From the NCBI GenBank assembly GCA_903853805.1, contig CAINUN010000050.1, positions 1 to 64,000 of the forward strand: DNA of 64,000 bases, written 5' to 3'. The notes under the pieces are model-generated. The model did no database searches, had not been told where the DNA came from, and saw only the letters and a program-made list of their open reading frames with translations. Both the position numbers and the translations under genes were made by a program. Every line of letters begins with the position of its first letter. Position 1 is the stretch's first letter. Source of the stretch: an uncultured Bacteroidota bacterium. Its GTDB lineage: Bacteria > Bacteroidota > Bacteroidia > Chitinophagales > Chitinophagaceae. Below, piece by piece: positions 63,548 to 64,000 of this stretch.

Positions 63548-64000
63548 ATGAATAAGGTTTCAATTGTAATACTAAATTATAACGGCGCTAACGACACAAT
63601 TCAATGTGTAGAGCATCTTTTGCTATTGAACTATAAACATTTTGAACTCGTAATCGTTGATAATGCTTCAACTGATAATTCTCAAACTGAAATAAATAAT
63701 TGGCTGGGGCAAAACAGTATCTCATCAGAAATAATTACCAACGGTACAAAATATAAGCTTAGATCAAAAAACGCTATATGTGCATGTTTAATTAGTTCTA
63801 CTGAAAACAAAGGATTTGCAGGAGGAAATAATATAGGAATCAAATATTCACTCGAGCAAGAGGGTCTAGATTACGTGTGGTTATTAAACAATGATACAAT
63901 TGCAGACACAGATGCTCTTTTAGAATTGGTTTTACTAATTAAGAAAAAAGAAAATTGCGGTATCTGTGGCTCTATAATGCTTGAATTCGATAATGATGAA
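63548..64000 (+). CDS. GT2 family glycosyltransferase, N-terminal part
   Basis: A 151-codon open frame runs off the right edge. It begins MNKVSIVILNYNGANDTIQCVEHLL and has GT2 motifs VIVDNASTDNS and WLLNNDT (the acidic metal- and sugar-nucleotide site). It would transfer a sugar to a growing polysaccharide, probably the one polymerised by the EpsG-like protein. The ORF track omits it because its stop is outside the window. Confidence 0.85.
   Translation, partial: MNKVSIVILNYNGANDTIQCVEHLLLLNYKHFELVIVDNASTDNSQTEINNWLGQNSISSEIITNGTKYKLRSKNAICACLISSTENKGFAGGNNIGIKYSLEQEGLDYVWLLNNDTIADTDALLELVLLIKKKENCGICGSIMLEFDNDE

Overview
The window comes from an AT-rich Bacteroidota chromosome, most likely a Chitinophagia- or Sphingobacteriia-like lineage. 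The evidence is a PorZ-type type IX secretion (T9SS) protein, T9SS C-terminal sorting domains, a PorP/SprF partner, promoters of the Bacteroidota -33/-7 type (TTTG-N19-TAnnTTTG), 'LxxC' lipoproteins and the ccmBCD-glutamate dehydrogenase neighbourhood. No phage, insertion sequence or CRISPR array was seen.

Layout. 0-6 kb holds housekeeping and secretion genes: an aldehyde dehydrogenase of the kynurenine-pathway type, recO, porZ, purN and an S4-domain protein. 6-7.4 kb holds an unrecognised Bacteroidota protein and a repeat-bearing intergenic region. 7.3-25.2 kb is almost entirely signal transduction (details below). 25-33 kb holds a propeller lipoprotein, hutH, a barrel protein, an NlpC/P60 lipoprotein and three glycosyltransferases, one of them frameshifted. 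33-47.5 kb holds ftsE, a secreted M43 protease, two tRNAs, ccmB/ccmC/ccmD, glutamate dehydrogenase, ftsH, rsfS, birA, SUI1, queD, an EamA transporter, a MurG-like glycosyltransferase, a tiny lipoprotein and pdxJ. 47.6-54 kb holds a giant PKD-repeat T9SS adhesin, split at a C8 run, with its SprF-like partner. 54-62.5 kb holds an OmpR-type regulator, ruvC, a flippase-like membrane protein, DUF3108, an M28 peptidase, a DUF433/DUF5615 toxin-antitoxin pair inside short direct repeats, a lipoprotein and an M2 peptidase. The right edge opens an exopolysaccharide locus (EpsG-like protein and a cut-off GT2).

Main discovery. The 7.3-25.2 kb block looks like one nitric-oxide signalling network. A five-gene operon encodes a NarL/LuxR-type regulator, a stand-alone receiver, an H-NOX haem protein, a kinase with an N-terminal HNOBA domain and a receiver-kinase. 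Around it lie a TPR-kinase, a second NarL-type regulator, two giant paralogous multi-PAS hybrid kinases and a small SWIM/zinc-ribbon protein. A 16-bp dyad, consensus TAnCTAAnnATAGTTA, precedes these units and usually sits 22-23 nt upstream of a -7 box. The same operator-promoter module also drives three tandem intergenic units (15.73-16.44 kb), each ending in a strong intrinsic terminator with no real ORF. These are candidate small RNAs A, B and C. A fourth candidate (D) lies on the minus strand at 9.6 kb. I infer that the paired NarL-type regulators bind the dyad and that the RNAs are the outputs.

A second novelty is a class of intergenic tandem arrays at 19.9, 37.6 and 60.3 kb. Their sequences are unrelated, but all have units that are multiples of 21 bp (42, 42 and 63) and carry dyads about every two helical turns.
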